Assembly: GCF_029168945.1 (NCBI RefSeq)
Contig: NC_083604.1
Location: forward strand, 46,433,686 to 46,497,685
Direction of reading: 5' to 3'
Source: Cannabis sativa
Lineage: Eukaryota; Streptophyta; Magnoliopsida; Rosales; Cannabaceae
DNA: 64,000 bases
In this document: one piece after another, positions 12,606 to 23,194 of the stretch
How positions within the stretch are numbered: position 1 is the first letter of the stretch
Layout of the letters: every line of letters starts with the position of its first letter
The notes under the pieces: model-generated
The model's input: the letters and a program-made list of their open reading frames with translations, nothing else
Databases searched by the model: none
Told to the model about the DNA's origin: nothing
Position numbers and translations under genes: made by a program

Positions 12606-13422
12606 TAACGCAAATTTTCATTGACTATATTTTAGCCTAGGTAGTAATAAACTTGCACAGAAATTAATAGCTGGTAAAGAAAAGATAAGAACACAAAGGT
12701 TTTTTACGTAGTTTTGTAGTTAAAATTCTACATAGTCCATGAGTCATCTTATTATATTTCTGATACAATTCTCAAGCCTTTTTCTTCTAATTATTTTTTC
12801 GTCCCTTTTTTAGTATAACTTGCCTCTATTTATAATTACATCATAGGGCAGTTAATTACATTATTGACTAATATCTTACAACAATTATTCCCTGAAATTG
12901 TCGGGTTTGATTCCATACCATGTAAAATAAATGTGATTAATATTTAAAAATCACACAGCTGTGATGGGTCCGCTTTTACTGGGTCAATATAAATGTGTAT
13001 TAAATACCTTGTAAATCGTAATGTTCTGGGATGTCTCGATGGGAACACAACATCAATTACCTTGGTAGCGAGGTAGAGATTTTCCCATATTTCTCCGAGA
13101 TTGATGATGTAAGCCTCATCGTCCTTGCGCTCATGAAGACATAATACTCCATCTGAAAATCGCATTTCTTGGTGACAAAGTGGACCTCAGCAGTCAACAT
13201 CATTTGTATGTCAGCTTCTATCTGAGAGAGCTGACTAGACGGAGCTATGAACCCCATTGAAAGGTGTCGTAATAGGTGATTCATACAATAGATTTTTGAA
13301 GGCAAGCCTCGTTCTTTGCGAATTGTGGCTTGGTTTGAACCTATTTTTTTAACACCATTTGCAGACCCAATGTTTTTATTCAACATCACTGTTGCTCACT
13401 GACCTTTTACCTTTATCTTCAC
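12606..13422 (-). other. Unassigned TE remnant with LTR-like minus promoter
   Basis: 12606-12960 reads on the minus strand like an LTR: TATAAATA at 12827-12834 followed by a T-rich leader with an ACTACGTAAAAAACC-type block. Minus open frames at 12944-13165 and 13057-13389 (110 codons) match no family I can name. I infer debris of an older element; boundaries are uncertain. Confidence 0.35.
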
Positions 13423-13625
13423 AGGAATGGACATAAATTTTGAGAGCATGTTCAAAAGTCCTCCCCAAGCCGACAAGAGATCCAGGAAAAGGTAGTTCAA
13501 GCTGATTAGGTCGCGGATTCTACTAAAGAACCCAAAAGGACCAAGACTAAAGCCTACATGAGGAAATCCACAAACCAGCTTATCATTGATGTTGATAAAT
13601 TTCCCAAGGCTGGGAATGAGGTCTC
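13423..13625 (+). other. Host sequence of solo LTR, broken plus-strand coding remnant
   Basis: A plus-strand frame opens MDINFESMFKSPPQADKRS and hits a stop after about 20 codons; other frames keep Lys-rich peptide-like sequence. The same host sequence continues at 15488, where a short GAATGAGGTCT motif seen at 13615-13625 recurs twice. No domain is recognised. It may be a gag-like fragment. Confidence 0.3.
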
Positions 13626-15487
13626 TGTTGGGTTTTGTGCACTAAATAAAACCCATTTCAATAAAATCAAATTTACTAATTAATAAAGACCAGAAATCAT
13701 TTTATGTTGCATGGTTCACATGATTTATTTCATGATTATCTTTAATGTATAAATTCGATTAAGTCTAGAACATATGTATTTGTTCGTGATTATAGTGTTG
13801 TCAACACAGTGGAATATAATCATGATTATATGTTCAAAAGTTTAATTCCCTAATTTGTCAGTTCACTGGATTTAGACTGGCATGATAATCAGCGATAGGT
13901 ATACTTACACCTTGGATAAGTGTTATGTCTTTTCCAGGGTATTGGCAAAGTTTACCAGTATCGGATGTATGAAGTATACATTGGAAGGGACCGATATTGA
14001 ACTTGGATTAGATATGATAAATTTACTGTAGTATCTATTCAATTCAATATCACCTAGTTGATCCTAGATCAAATGATCTTAATCCTGACATGATTAGGTT
14101 CGATCTCAAGAGTGTTATTCGTGTTCTTTGATTTGTTAGTTAAGCCTACTTTTTGGTCAGGGTGATACGTACATTTTGGGAACACGATAGTACACTTGAG
14201 TGGGAGCGCTACACATAGATATGGAATCTATAGCTTCTATAGGTATTTAGAAGTGAAACGATGATTTCCTTCGAGCTTGGCTAGATAGAGATAAATGATT
14301 GAGATCTCATTTTAGTGATTATATTAGGTCACTAAAATATCATTTTATAGGTGACCAAGTGTTTTAAGGATAAAATACATTGAAAGGGTGTAACGATAAT
14401 TTTATCCCTATGCAATGTAGAACATCTATAGAGGATCATTGATTATTGGGATTATAATAATGGATAATTAATAGCATATCTATATCGTGGAACATATAGA
14501 GCGTTCTATGTAACTGAGAGTGCAATTCCAAGTTCTATGGTGGATGCAATGAGGAATTAATAAGTTAGTGAATTTACTTGGTAAATTCTAGATCTGCTTA
14601 TTGGAAGCTTGGTTATATAGGCCCATGGTCCCCATACTAGTTGAGACAAACTGCTTGTAAGACTCAGTTAATTGATTTTAGTTAATCAATTATAATTCTA
14701 AAATTAGACTATGTCTAGTTTTTCACTAAGATATGTTTTGATTGTGAAGAAATAGTGTTTTGGGGTTTATTTGTTAATTAAGAGACTTTATGGAGTCTAA
14801 TTAATAAATATTATAAATGAAAATTTTATTTGATAGTTATTTTAATTATTAAATAAATAGTTTTGGCATTTATAGGGTTGAAAGTGCAAAAAGTGGTATT
14901 TGTTAAAAATAGGTAAAATAGTTGAGAAAAATGACAAAGCCCAAACCAATGTGGGACCCATTAAGTGGTCGGCCGTAAGGTGCTTATTTTGCTCTATTTT
15001 TATCATTTTTTTATTCCTAATAATTCAACCCTAACCCTATTCAAGATAGTATAAAAGGAAGGCTATGGTCTCTTCATCCAAACTAATGCCTCCAAAGCTA
15101 AAAACCTAGCTTTCTGATGAGATCTCTTCCTTCTTCTTTCTTCTTCAATTCGAAACCTATAGCCTCTCTTCACAAATATTATTCAGCCATAAGTGATTGA
15201 GTAAGTGCCCACACACATCAAGTTGGTCCTCAATCATAGTATCTAAGACTGTGAAGAATCCAAACACAAGGAAGGAGAATCGGGCTCAGATCTTGGTGAT
15301 ACTCTGCTATAGAAAGGATACAAGGGTTAGAGATTTGAGCGGAAGGAGTCATTTAATTCCGCTGCACCCACTGTAAGGTTTCTCAAACTTTATATGTGTT
15401 TAAATTATATTGTTTTAGAAATTCATATTAGGATGTTAAATAACATACATGGTAGTAAATCTAGATCCTGGTAAAATAATCCCAACA
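13626..15487 (+). mobile_element. Solo LTR (type A), near-perfect TSD
   Basis: It runs from TGTTGGGTTTTGTGC to CCCAACA, 1862 bp, flanked by GTCTC (13621-13625) and GTCTT (15488-15492), a 5-bp duplication with one later change. There is no primer binding site or polypurine tract beside it. A TATAAAAG box is at 15050-15057. It is similar in length to the complete-element LTRs. Confidence 0.9.
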
Positions 15488-15920
15488 GTCTTGCCTGCAG
15501 GGAATGAGGTCTTTGCTGCGAGGAGTGAGGTCTCTACTGCAAGGATTGTCGAGGTGCATCCTACCGGGTCAGCACACCAGGTCGAGTTCTCTGGTTCTTA
15601 TCCGGAGATGGTTCTCCTCGAACCTATATGTCCCCTATAATAACGTAGACTGAGTCTTGTATTCTTTGTTTAGAAAAACGGCGTAATGGTTTGCCCCTTG
15701 TGGCATTTTCGTAAAGACAAGTTTGTAAAGTTAGCTGGCCAACTTAGCTCTTATGTATCTTAAATGCTCCGTACTTTTGCATTCGAACTTAATATATTTA
15801 TGTTTGCTTGCGTTTTTATTCACAATGTACACAATTATATTTTGATCAAATTCAGAGTACGCTTGGTCTTTCCATTGCTCGTTGTTGACTTCGCTTTTAG
15901 CCAACGACAATAAGTCTTTT
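15488..15920. other. Unrecognised host sequence
   Basis: This is the continuation of the DNA interrupted at 13625. It has two or three GAxTGAGGTCTxTxCTGC-like words at 15497-15545, then AT-richer DNA. A minus frame at 15731-15979 (82 codons) crosses the inferred gypsy LTR edge and is not supported. Confidence 0.4.
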
Positions 15921-17008
15921 TGATAGGCGATAAACGATATGTCGTAATAAGAATATGTAGTAAAGCAATAAGAAGACACAGAAATTTTATAGAGGTTCAG
16001 CCCCGAGCAGTTCGGTAATAGCCTAATCCTCGTTAGTTGTATTGACTTAAGAATAAGGAAGAAGATTCCTTTTCTTATAGCTCTTACAATAATATCTCAG
16101 AGTATATAATTCTTAGATAGCCTTAGCTTATAGTGTTTCGGTGTAAAATTTCTCCGTTTACAGTTTTTTGATCCTTTGCCCGGTGAACATTCCTCACTAT
16201 TTATAGGGCAGGAAACTTGAGGATGAAGAGTTTCCTCTCTCGTTACAATGCGCATAAACAGAAAGATCGTGTGATCAATGCTGAATGCTAGGATCGTGGG
16301 ATTGAGGCTGAATACATTGATAGTGGGATCGTGTGTATGCCACATCCACGCAAGTTGATCCATGAGTTATAGGGATTGAGCTGGTTACTCACGATGCGCT
16401 TGGTTGAATTCGCTAAGCGTTGCTCATTCTGCACGGCTCGTTGAGTATTCCATTATGGACATGCCAGCGAGGCATCCTGGTCGGCATGTTGATCCGACCA
16501 GGTGCTCTAAGTAGATGCCACGTGTCACCATTCTCGTGATGCCACGTCAGAGTGCCAATTTTGGGATAACACTCGTATTTTTCCTATTTAAGTAGTTAGT
16601 AATCTACTACGTGCGCGGGCAGTTTGTTATCTGTCAGGCTTTTGATTTGTGAGCAGTTATCAATTCTGCCTCGCAATAACAGTTATAATCTATCTTAAGC
16701 AAACTTGAATATACTTTTAATGATCTTATCACTTTGTACATTTTTGATTCCTTACATGAATAGTTATATTATCTATTCATACACTAGGTTGAAGTTCTTT
16801 TATCAAGACACATTGATGTCTCATTTAATACTTTCCTATATGCGAGCCGTTAATATTTAGCTTTGCACGCGAGTTATGAGTTATATCTCATTTATAACTT
16901 TCGATTTTTCTTTCTCGTCAGACAGGTTAAATTAAAAAGTTACGATGGTTTGATCCCTTTCTCGTCTATATCATGTATTTCTAGATAAATTTCGATTAAT
17001 CATACACA
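15921..17008 (-). repeat. 3' LTR of the Tat element (inferred edges)
   Basis: On the minus strand the LTR would start TGTGTATGATT right after the polypurine tract and end CGCCTATCA, about 1.09 kb. The TATA box (16198-16205) and the CTATAAAATTTCTGTGTCTT-like leader fit U3-R-U5 order. The low-coordinate edge is chosen only because it gives TG...CA ends; the partner LTR is not in the window. Confidence 0.5.
16198..16205 (-). promoter_or_regulatory. TATA box of the Tat LTR
   Basis: The minus strand reads CCCTATAAATAGTGAGG. It lies about 800 bp into the LTR, the expected U3/R position. Confidence 0.6.
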
Positions 17009-17024
17009 TTGCCCCTTACCTAAT
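17009..17024 (-). other. Polypurine tract of the Tat element
   Basis: The minus strand reads TTAGGTAAGGGGCAA immediately before the inferred LTR start TGTG, about 110 bp downstream of the integrase stop. It would prime plus-strand DNA synthesis. Confidence 0.6.
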
Positions 17025-17132
17025 TTTAAAGAGTAACACTTTGTAATTACTTAAACAAAAAAATGATTCACTTTATTCATAACTGAAGTTTAAAATATTA
17101 CATCAGCAATGCAAGTTACAATCATTAATTTA

Positions 17133-20100
17133 CTAGTAGTAGGGTCGCAAATATTCCACGTTCCAGTAGTTCTTTATTAGCGAGCCATTTGGCCGAGCCA
17201 ATTTGTAAACCCCAGTTCCTACAATCGCTTCAATCACATAAGGACCCTCCCAGTTCGGGTTGAATACTCTTACAGACACTTCTCTTGTATTTGCAAATAC
17301 TCGCCTTAGCACCAAGTCTCCAACGTTGAATAGCCTCTTCTTGACTCTTTTGTTGAAGTATCTTGTAAATTGGTGTTGATACGCTACATTAGTGACTTGT
17401 GACTCAGTTTGTTTTCATCAAGCAGATCCAAAGATAATTTTAGGAGTTCTTGGTTTTCCTCTTGTTCATAAAACTCTCGTCGATGAGTCGATATGTTCAC
17501 TTCCACAAGTAACATTGCTTTCGAGCCAAATGCTAACGAGAAGGGAGTGTGTCCCGTTGATGTTTTCTCAGTAGTTCTGTGAGCCTAAAGTACTTGAGGT
17601 AGCTCGTTGACCCATCTGCGTTTGGCAACATCTACCTTTTTCTTGATAGTATCCTTCAAGGTTTTATTAACAGCTTCCACTTGTCCATTCGTCTGAGGCC
17701 TGGATACTGATGAGAAGCTCTAAATTATTTTGTTCTCTTGCAGAACTCAGTGAACAAGTCACCATCAAATTGAGTTCCGTTATCAGATACTATCTTCATG
17801 GGAATTCCAAACCTGCAGACAATATTTTTGACAACAAAGTCGAAGACCTTTTTGCAGGTTATGGAGACAAGAGGCTCAGCCTCGGTCTATTTAGTGAAGA
17901 CATTAACGACTACCACAGCGTACTTGGCTCCCCCTTGCCCTTGGGAAGTGCCCCAATTAGATCAAACCCCCATATAGAAAATGGGTAAGGCGAGGTCATC
18001 ATCCTTAGTTCAGTTGGTGGTACGCGAGGTGTATGTGAAAATCTTTGACACTTATCACATGTTTTGGCAAACTCATGGGTGTCCTTGCGATTGTTGGCAA
18101 ATAATATCCTTGTCTAATGATATTTTTGGATAGACTCTGCCAACCTACATGATCCCCGCAAAAGCCCTCATGAATTTCTTTGATGATCTCGTTTGCTTTT
18201 GTAGGAAGAACACACCGAAGTAGAGGTATGGAATAACCTCTTCTGTACAGTTTTCCTTCAATTATTGTGTAGCAAGGTACTGTATATAGGAGTTTCTGTG
18301 CCTTGTCCTTGTCAGTTAGAAGTTGTCCGTCAAGTAGATAGTTGATTATAGGAGTCATCCAAGTAGGTAAGCTATCTATCATCTCGACATCTTCCTTTTC
18401 ACATATACTTTGCTCGTTTAGCACCTCTGGAGGAACTAAGTTTAATTCATCCAAATCGCTTTGCGAGGCCAGTTTGGCTAAGGCATGAGCGTTAGAGTTT
18501 TGTTCTCTTGGGATTGGCTCGATTTTAAAGTAATCAAACTTTTCCAAGTTCTTCCAAACCTTCTCTAAGTACTTAGCCATTTTCAGGCCCTTAGCCTGGT
18601 ATTCTCCGACAACCTAATTTACAATCAGTTGTGAATCACTATGACATAAGAGATTCTTAACCTTCAACGCCTTGGCTATCTTCAAGTCAGTGATCAAGGC
18701 TTCAGATTTGGCCTCGTTGTTTGATGCGTCAAATTGAAATCTCAAAGCATAATGAAACTTAAAGCCTTCTGGCAAAATTAATATTACCCCTACACCTAAG
18801 CCCTGCTCATTATAGGAACCATCCACGAATAACTTCCAAGTGTCCGCGTCTCGGTGAACAAGTGGATTTTCCCCTAGAGTTATTCCTTCTATTAAGAAGT
18901 CTGCCTAAGCTTGGCCCTTGATGGATGTTCGAGGGTGATAAGTTATGTCAAATTGCCCCAGTTTAATTGACCATTTTATCAATCTTCTAGAAGCGTCTGG
19001 TTTTGATAAAACTTGTCTCAAGAGTTGATCAATTAAGACTTTTATTGGGTTTGTCTGGAAGTAAGGCCATAACTTGTGAGACGTGTGGATGAGGCATAAA
19101 GCAAGTTTTTCAAGAGGGGGATACCTCGACTCTGCCCCTAGTAACCTTCTACTAACATAGTAAACAGGTTGCTGGTGCTTTCCCTCTTCTCACATTATAG
19201 CTACACTAATGGCATCTTGCGAGACTGCCAGATAGAGGAGTAACGTTTCTCTAGTTACTTGTTTTGCCAAAACTGGAGGCATCGCCAAATGCCTTTCAAT
19301 ATTCTGAAAGGCCTCTTTGCATTCTTCTGTCCACTCAAATTTCTTGTTGCCGCGCAATACATTGAAAAATGGCAAACACATATCAGTCGACTTCAAAATA
19401 AATCTATTAAGTGTAGTCATCCTTCCTATTAGGGCTTGGACTTCCTTAGGCTTTGTTGGTGATGGCATATCTATCAAAGCATTGATTTTCTCAGGATTTG
19501 CTTCAATGCCCCTCGCATTGACTTCAAGGGAAATTTTTTTTTTCAGGTTAAGTTTCATATTATACTTCTTTAATATTTCGAAGCATTCTGCGAGGTTCAT
19601 GGTATGACTCCCACTTTTCAATGATTTTACTAACATATCATCGACGTAAACCTCCATGTTTCGTCTGATCTGATTCGCAAACATCTCATTCACAAATCGT
19701 TGATATGTTGCCCCAGCATTCTTCAGCCTAAATGGCATGACTTTGTAACAGTAAAGTCCCATGTTAGTTACAAAGCTCGTATATTCCTGATTTGGGACAT
19801 GTATTTTTATCTGGTTATATCCAGAATATGCATCCATGAATGGCATAAGCTCGTGCCAAGCAGTTACATCCACCAACTGGTCAATCCTAGGTAGTGGAAA
19901 ACAATCTTTTGGGCACGCCTTATTTAGATCAGAGAAGTCAATACAAGTTCTTCAAGTATTGTTAGGTTTTGGGACGAGAACAGGATTGGCTATCCACAAG
20001 GGGTAAAACACCTCGTGCATAAAGTCATTGACCAACAACTTATCCACTTCCTATTTGAGTTCCCCTTGTCTCTCAGAATCTAAGGGTCTCCTTTTCTAGC

Positions 20101-20969
20101 TCTTTGCTGGGTAGTTTGGATCGACATTTAAATGATGGCAGATAATGTTAGGGTCAATCCCTATCATATCTCCATGGCTCCAGGCGAACTGATCCTGGTT
20201 CGCCCTTAAGAAACTTATTAGCTACTATTTCAACTGCCCGTCCAAGTTCTTCCCAATGTAAACACACTTTATGGGATTTTCTGGGTCGAGAACAACTTCT
20301 TCTAATTCTTCAATTAATTTCATTAAGTTTCTTTCACCTTGAATCCGAGGATCAAGATCTTCCTCCTTCTTTTTGCTTTCCTCTACCAAGACTGCCATTA
20401 ACTAGTCACCGGCTTTTCTGTGTTGTAGCTCTATGCGATAGCAATTGCGAGCTAGCATATGATCGTCTCGCACTACTCCCACACCCTCTGGTGTTTGAAA
20501 CTTCAGGAATAAATGCTTGATCGAGCTAACTGCCCCTAGTCCAATCAATGCTGGACGACCAAATAATATATTGTAAGCCGATGGCAGGTTGACAACTAAA
20601 AAGTCTTGCATAATTGTGGCGGATAGAGGTACCGCACCCAAGGTCAATGCGAGCTCTTATACCTTGACTGGTGATACTGTCGTCAGTGAATCCGCATCGA
20701 TTTACCAGGCAAGGCCTTAATTTGGCCTTTTCGAGCCCCATCTTCTTTAGTGTTTCCCTGTAAAGGATGTTCACTGAACTCCCGTTATTTATCATCACCC
20801 TCTTTATCCTTTTATTGGCGAGTTGGATGGTAATCACCAATGGATTGACGTGAGGGTACCTCATGCTCTTCTCATCTTCCTCCAAAAATATAATTCGAGG
20901 TTCTTCAATTTTTACCTTATTGAAAGGTTCTGGAGCAAATACTGATTGCTCGTTTTTTATTTCCTTCAC
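17133..20969 (-). pseudogene. Decayed Tat-lineage pol (PR-RT-RH-aRH-IN)
   Basis: In minus-strand order: protease at 20526-20969 with [13 protein letters not shown], where Asn stands at the expected catalytic Asp; linker frame 20402-20647; RT from about 20055 (FMHEVFYPLWIANPVLVPK, a stop, then KACPKDCFPLPRIDQ) into the open frame 19190-19876 with FMDAYSGYNQ and the active-site YVDDM; RNase H of RT; the extra RNase H 18614-18826 (MDGSYNEQG, FDASNNEAKSEAL, CHSDSQLIVN); its tail plus the integrase zinc region 18005-18580 (IHEGFCGDHVG); integrase core read from about 18000 down (WGFDLIGALPKG, then VSDNGTQFDGDLF); and the integrase C-terminus 17133-17315 (FNPNWEGPYVIE to LRPYY). Frames change several times and stops are common. 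Confidence 0.88.
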
Positions 20970-21012
20970 ATACCTCTTCTGTGCATTATTTCTCTCTCTC
21001 CTGCAATATGCG

Positions 21013-21026
21013 CCCCCCCCCCCCCC
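21013..21026. repeat. Poly-C tract (14 C)
   Basis: A pure C run between the gag and protease remnants. Its length may vary or be a sequencing artefact. Confidence 0.8.
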
Positions 21027-21107
21027 GAGATAACCAGGATATCCTCTCCTTCAATAGGAGGAGGTTGTAATCCCTAGTTGCTTAGGTTGTTGGGCAGATC
21101 GGGCTGG

Positions 21108-21446
21108 TTATGTCCCCTGTCTCTTCACATATTGCTTGAAGTGGCCTCGCGCGATGAGACATTCTATCTCATCTTTCAACTGACGGCACTCGTCTGTTGT
21201 GTGCCCAATATCTTTATGGTACTTGCAGTACTTGGTCAGATCTCTTTTATGCCTCGCGTGCCTCATGGGCTCAAGTTTACTGAAGGCAACCTTGTGATCA
21301 TGCGCGAGGTAAATATTTTCCTGAGTTTCATAAAGCTCGGTATAAATAGTATAAACTGGCATGTATTTGTCATGCTTCTTTTGTTTCTTCTTGTCTTTGG
21401 ACGACCCCTTAGAGTCGTCTTTCCTCTTTCAGCCAGAGGCCCCTAA
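21108..21446 (-). pseudogene. Gag zinc-knuckle fragment of the Tat element
   Basis: The minus open frame 21108-21362 (84 codons) contains [20 protein letters not shown] at about residues 45-64, a C-x2-H-x4-H-x4-C knuckle typical of Tat gag proteins, followed by [15 protein letters not shown]. In-frame upstream sequence to about 21446 is Lys-rich. The N-terminal capsid part is missing because an LTR is inserted at 21473. Confidence 0.85.
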
Positions 21447-21472
21447 GTTATAAACTTTAGTCGAGACAGTAC

Positions 21473-21551
21473 TGTTGGAAATTATTTTACCAGGATCTTA
21501 GATCTACTCACAAGTATGTTGATTAACACCCTAAATATGAACTTCTAGAGC
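21473..21551 (-). mobile_element. Reverse LTR (type A), left piece
   Basis: It begins TGTTGGAAATTATTTTACC at 21473 inside the Tat gag and runs about 79 bp. The same LTR resumes at 62266 beyond element I. There is no primer binding site before 21473, so it is a 3' or solo LTR. About 76 bp of it (equivalent to 23025-23100 of the element I LTR) are missing at the junction with element I. Confidence 0.8.
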
Positions 21552-21553
21552 AT

Positions 21554-23179
21554 TATTTTACTTGTATTTGGAGAAGTGTTATGTTCTTTCCAGAGCATTG
21601 GTTAAAGTAAAGCTCAGGTTGGATGCATGGAGTATGCATCGGAAGGGACCGATATTGAACTTTGACTTAGATTTATTAAACTTACCGTAATATCTATTCA
21701 AGTCAATATCGCCTAGTTAATCCTAGATCAAATGTTCTTAATCCTGTTATGATTAGGCTCAATCTTGAAAGGCTATTCGTGTTCTTTGATTTGTTAGTTA
21801 AGCCTACTTTTAGGTCAGGGTGGTACGTACATTTTGGGAACACGGTAGTATAATTGTGTGGGAGCGCTATCATAAACATGGAATCTATAGCTTCTATCTG
21901 GCGAATAGTAAGCAAAGGATGATCTCCTTTGAGTTTGACCAAACGAACATAAATGGTGGAGTACTCATTTCACATAAGCTGAAATATCATTTATACAGGG
22001 TCAAGTGTTTTAAGGATAAAATACATTGTAGGGTGTAACGGTAATCTAATCCCTTTACAGTGTATATCATTCATATAGAGGATCATTGATCACATTAGGA
22101 TTATAACGATGGATAACTAATGATGCGTCTATATGGTGGAACATATAGAGCATTCTATATACTGAGAGTGCAATTCTAAGTTCTATGCGTGGATTCAACG
22201 AAGAATTAATAAGTTAGTGAATTTTAGTAATAAATTCTTGATCTACTTATTGGAAGCTCGTTTATATAGACCCATGGTCCCCGCACTAGTTGAGATAATA
22301 TTGCTTGTAAGACTCATATAATTGGTTTTGATTAATCAATTATAATTCTCAATTTAGACTATGTCTATTTGTGAATTTTTCACTAAGTAAGGGCGAAATT
22401 GTAAAGAAAGAGTTTTAGGGGCATATTTGTTAATTATGATACTTAGTATGGTTCAATTAATAAATATGATAAATGAAAATATTATTTAATAATTATTTAT
22501 AGTTATTAAATAGTTAGAATTGGCATTTAAATGGTTGAATTAGAAAATTGGCGTTTTTGAGAAAATCAGATGCAGAAAAGATAAAACTGCAAAATTGCAA
22601 AAAGTGAGACCCAAATCCACTAGTATAGGGCCGACCACTTTTATAGGAATTTACCTCTGATATTTTCATTATTTTAATGCCAAATAATTCAAACCTAACC
22701 CTAGTGGAATGCTATAAATAGATAGTGAAGGCTTTAGGAAAAATATACTTTTCTTCTGACACTTCTGATTCAGAAAAAAATTGAGCCTCTCTCTCTCCCT
22801 ATCTTTGGCCGAACCCAGTCTCTCTTTCTTCTTCCTTAAATTTCGAAATACTTAGTGTATGAGTAGTGCCCACACACAGCAAGTGATACATCAACCATAG
22901 TGAGGAAGATCGTGAAGAAAGACTTTCAGCAAGAAGGAGTTTCAGCATCAAAGATTCAGAGAAAGAGATCAAGGTTCAGATATTGATAATGCTCTGCTAC
23001 AGAAAGGAATCAAGGGCTAGATATCTGAACGGAAGGAGTCATTATATTCCGCTGCACCCAATGTAAGGTTTCCTAAACTTTATATGTGTTTATTTCATCG
23101 TTTTAGAAAGTTCATATTTAGGGTGTTAATCAACATACTTGTGAGTAGATCTAAGATCCTGGTAAAATAATTTCCAACA
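21554..23179 (+). repeat. 5' LTR of element I (first ~273 bp missing)
   Basis: It starts within the LTR at TTTACTTGTATTTGGAG, matching 39922 onward of the 3' LTR, and ends CCAACA. A TATAAATA box is at 22713-22720. The loss removes the LTR's own start and part of the host LTR, leaving inverted LTR ends at 21473-21546 and 23107-23179. Confidence 0.85.
22713..22720 (+). promoter_or_regulatory. TATA box, element I 5' LTR
   Basis: GCTATAAATAGATAG, at the same place in every copy of the LTR family. Start of transcription is expected about 30 bp downstream. The promoter would read through antisense inner B sequence and then sense element II. Confidence 0.65.
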
Positions 23180-23181
23180 AC

Positions 23182-23194
23182 TGGCCTCAGAGCC
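23182..23194 (+). other. Primer binding site, variant
   Basis: TGGCCTCAGAGCC two bases after the LTR. The plant initiator tRNA-Met site is TGGTATCAGAGCC, found in element III and inner B; this copy differs at two adjacent bases. Confidence 0.8.

Larger units (their letters stand above)
15921..21472 (-). mobile_element. Ty3/gypsy Tat-lineage element, 3' part
   Basis: Going down in coordinate (minus strand) there is a gag zinc knuckle, protease, reverse transcriptase, RNase H, an extra RNase H, integrase, a polypurine tract and a 3' LTR. The second RNase H between the RT-linked RNase H and the integrase is the mark of the Tat group (Ogre, Retand and relatives). The 5' half is cut off at 21473 by a copia-type LTR. 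Stops and frameshifts occur throughout, so it is inactive. Confidence 0.85.

Noticed and set aside
19317..19894. Plus-strand frames opposite reverse transcriptase
   Set aside because: Shadows of the minus-strand Tat pol, which has clear motifs.
21703..21942. Antisense ~79-codon frame kept in several LTRs (also 40067-40306, 55438-55677)
   Set aside because: It is open in several copies only because the LTRs are recent and similar; no family resemblance, no codon signal, broken in older LTRs.
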